Assembly: GCA_001414485.1 (NCBI GenBank)
Contig: LLEY01000030.1
Coordinates: 186,001 to 250,000 of the forward strand
Length of the DNA: 64,000 nucleotides
Reading direction: 5' to 3'
DNA from: Calycina herbarum
Lineage: Eukaryota > Ascomycota > Leotiomycetes > Helotiales > Pezizellaceae
Part shown: positions 62,986 through 64,000 of the stretch, piece after piece
Position numbering within the stretch: the stretch's first letter is position 1
Layout of the letters: each line of letters begins with the position of its first letter
Position numbers and translations under genes: made by a program
Notes under the pieces: model-generated
What the model was told of the DNA's origin: nothing
The model's input: the letters and a program-made list of their open reading frames with translations, nothing else
Databases searched by the model: none

Positions 62986-63298
62986 TTCATATATTCAAAC
63001 GTAGTCAATGATGAAACTATTCTTGAGTCTGAAACTAGAGTAATGTGATAGATGCGCTTCAATATAATCAGGCAATAGATAAAGAAGAATGCTTGGGACA
63101 ACTGCCTTGATACTCAACCCCGCACACGTGACATAAGCGCATGTGACATAGTACGCCATAACTCAGTTAGTAGCGGGATCGGCCTCCGGAATTGTTCCTG
63201 GCTTAGAAAAGCCATCTTTCTAGATACTGTACAGTGTTTGGCCAATTACAAAGAGAAGACTACGCTGCCTAGCAGAATATCCATATTGAAGCGCAATC
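62986..63298 (-). promoter_or_regulatory. Presumed promoter and leader of the HET gene
   Basis: 313 bp between the HET start codon and the right repeat arm. AT-rich, with no clear TATA box or other open frame. It contains a CACGTGACATAAGCGCATGTGACAT stretch at about 63125-63150, two near-copies of a CRYGTGACAT motif. Confidence 0.4.
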
Positions 63299-63450
63299 TA
63301 TGATCGCTCATTCATTGCTTAGTAATGTGACAAGGTGGAGAAGCGGGCTAGATTAGTTGCGGCATAGTGTTCAATACCCTTGTCTTAGAGAGCAGGGCTG
63401 CGACTTTAAAATCGCGCTGCGAAGAGGAAGCCGGTTGTGCAAGCGACTGT
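63299..63450 (-). repeat. Right arm of 150-bp inverted repeat flanking the HET gene
   Basis: Inverted counterpart of 59816-59966. Weaker similarity may extend 40-50 bp further inward (TATTCTGC...AGGCAGC against TATTCTGCAGCTAAGCAGC), with a gap. Outside the arms I see no homology. Confidence 0.85.
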
Positions 63451-64000
63451 AATGTGCGTGATTGGTGACTAAAGCTTCCGTCGCAAAAAGAAAAATCATG
63501 CCAAACAATTAAAGGGTATCCAGCATTGCAGTTCGTACAAAATACTCTGCGCTTGCTACGACAGTCGTAACGTTTTCGAGCCGGAAGTGGGTGAAGAACT
63601 TTCCAATTGGTGACTCGTCTTTATCCGACATAGCGCCAAATGACGTCCCGAGGTCCAGGGGAGGGATGCTGATTCAGATCATCCACCACCTTCTAACTCT
63701 TCCCTTCGTCTCCCTCAGCAAAGTTCATACTTAAAGGTATCGAAAACATCCCACTTCGTCAAGTCTTTGTTAGTAAGAGGCCCAAGTCAACCCCCCACCC
63801 ATGGAAGACAACCTCAGAAAGTGGACTTCAAATTCCACGAAGGGAAATAATTCAAAGTTAGATTCGCTTTCCAACTCATTTAGAAGAGTGAAAACCAGGC
63901 AATACAAATACCAAAAAGGAAAATTTACTAATTATGTGATCTCTTGGACATTTGGCCCCCAAAGGTACCAACCAGGGGTTGCAGGAATTCGTGACTGCAG
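63451..64000. other. Intergenic, no gene seen
   Basis: Normal-composition DNA without RIP signature. No open frame or RNA gene is supported. It may be a promoter or 3' region of a gene outside the window. Confidence 0.5.

Overview
The window is nuclear DNA of a filamentous ascomycete (Pezizomycotina). The evidence is genes with many 47-173 nt GT-AG introns, a fungal NADPH oxidase of the NoxB class, a HET-domain gene, and a 45 kb AT-rich block that carries the mark of repeat-induced point mutation (RIP). A Leotiomycetes source would fit, but that is inference only.

Layout. Positions 1-13 kb are a normal gene-rich segment. They hold a FEN1 flap endonuclease (minus strand), a glutaryl-CoA dehydrogenase (plus, divergent from FEN1), a UBC4/UBE2D-type ubiquitin-conjugating enzyme (plus), a 4.7 kb intergenic stretch and noxB (plus). 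From 13.1 to 14.4 kb lies a broken gene (minus) with possible ADP-ribosyltransferase-like features; its seven in-frame stops all sit in the half nearest the repeat block. From 14.4 to about 59.4 kb there is no intact gene. This block is a nest of RIP-degraded transposons: two Gypsy-type LTR elements in opposite orientation, a Tad-like LINE, a Copia element, two Fot1/pogo-like DNA transposons, a second Gypsy family with one complete but decayed copy and one internally deleted copy, a 605 bp TRIM-like element and a solo LTR. Most boundaries are fixed by target-site duplications (TSDs), and several insertions are confirmed by the empty site in the sister copy. On the right edge a second broken gene (APH-type kinase, minus, 58.9-59.6 kb) shows the mirror-image gradient of stops.

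From 59.8 to 63.45 kb, a HET-domain gene (minus) lies between two inverted copies of a roughly 150 bp sequence. Near its 5' end is the most unusual structure in the window: a tandem array with a 68 bp period. On the coding strand each unit is a complete short intron (GTAAGT donor, GCTGAC branch site, TAG acceptor) followed by one 3-nt exon. The introns are almost identical, while the five codons between them all differ (GCC, TTT, GAC, CGT, CTC). Spliced in this way they join exon 1 to the downstream exons in frame and give a 633-residue HET protein. This looks like a way to add, remove, skip or change single residues one repeat at a time, and I regard it as the main candidate for an undescribed system.

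The housekeeping genes are functionally unrelated neighbours. The remaining biology is genome defence (RIP of transposons and its spill-over into flanking genes) and an allorecognition-type gene next to that block.
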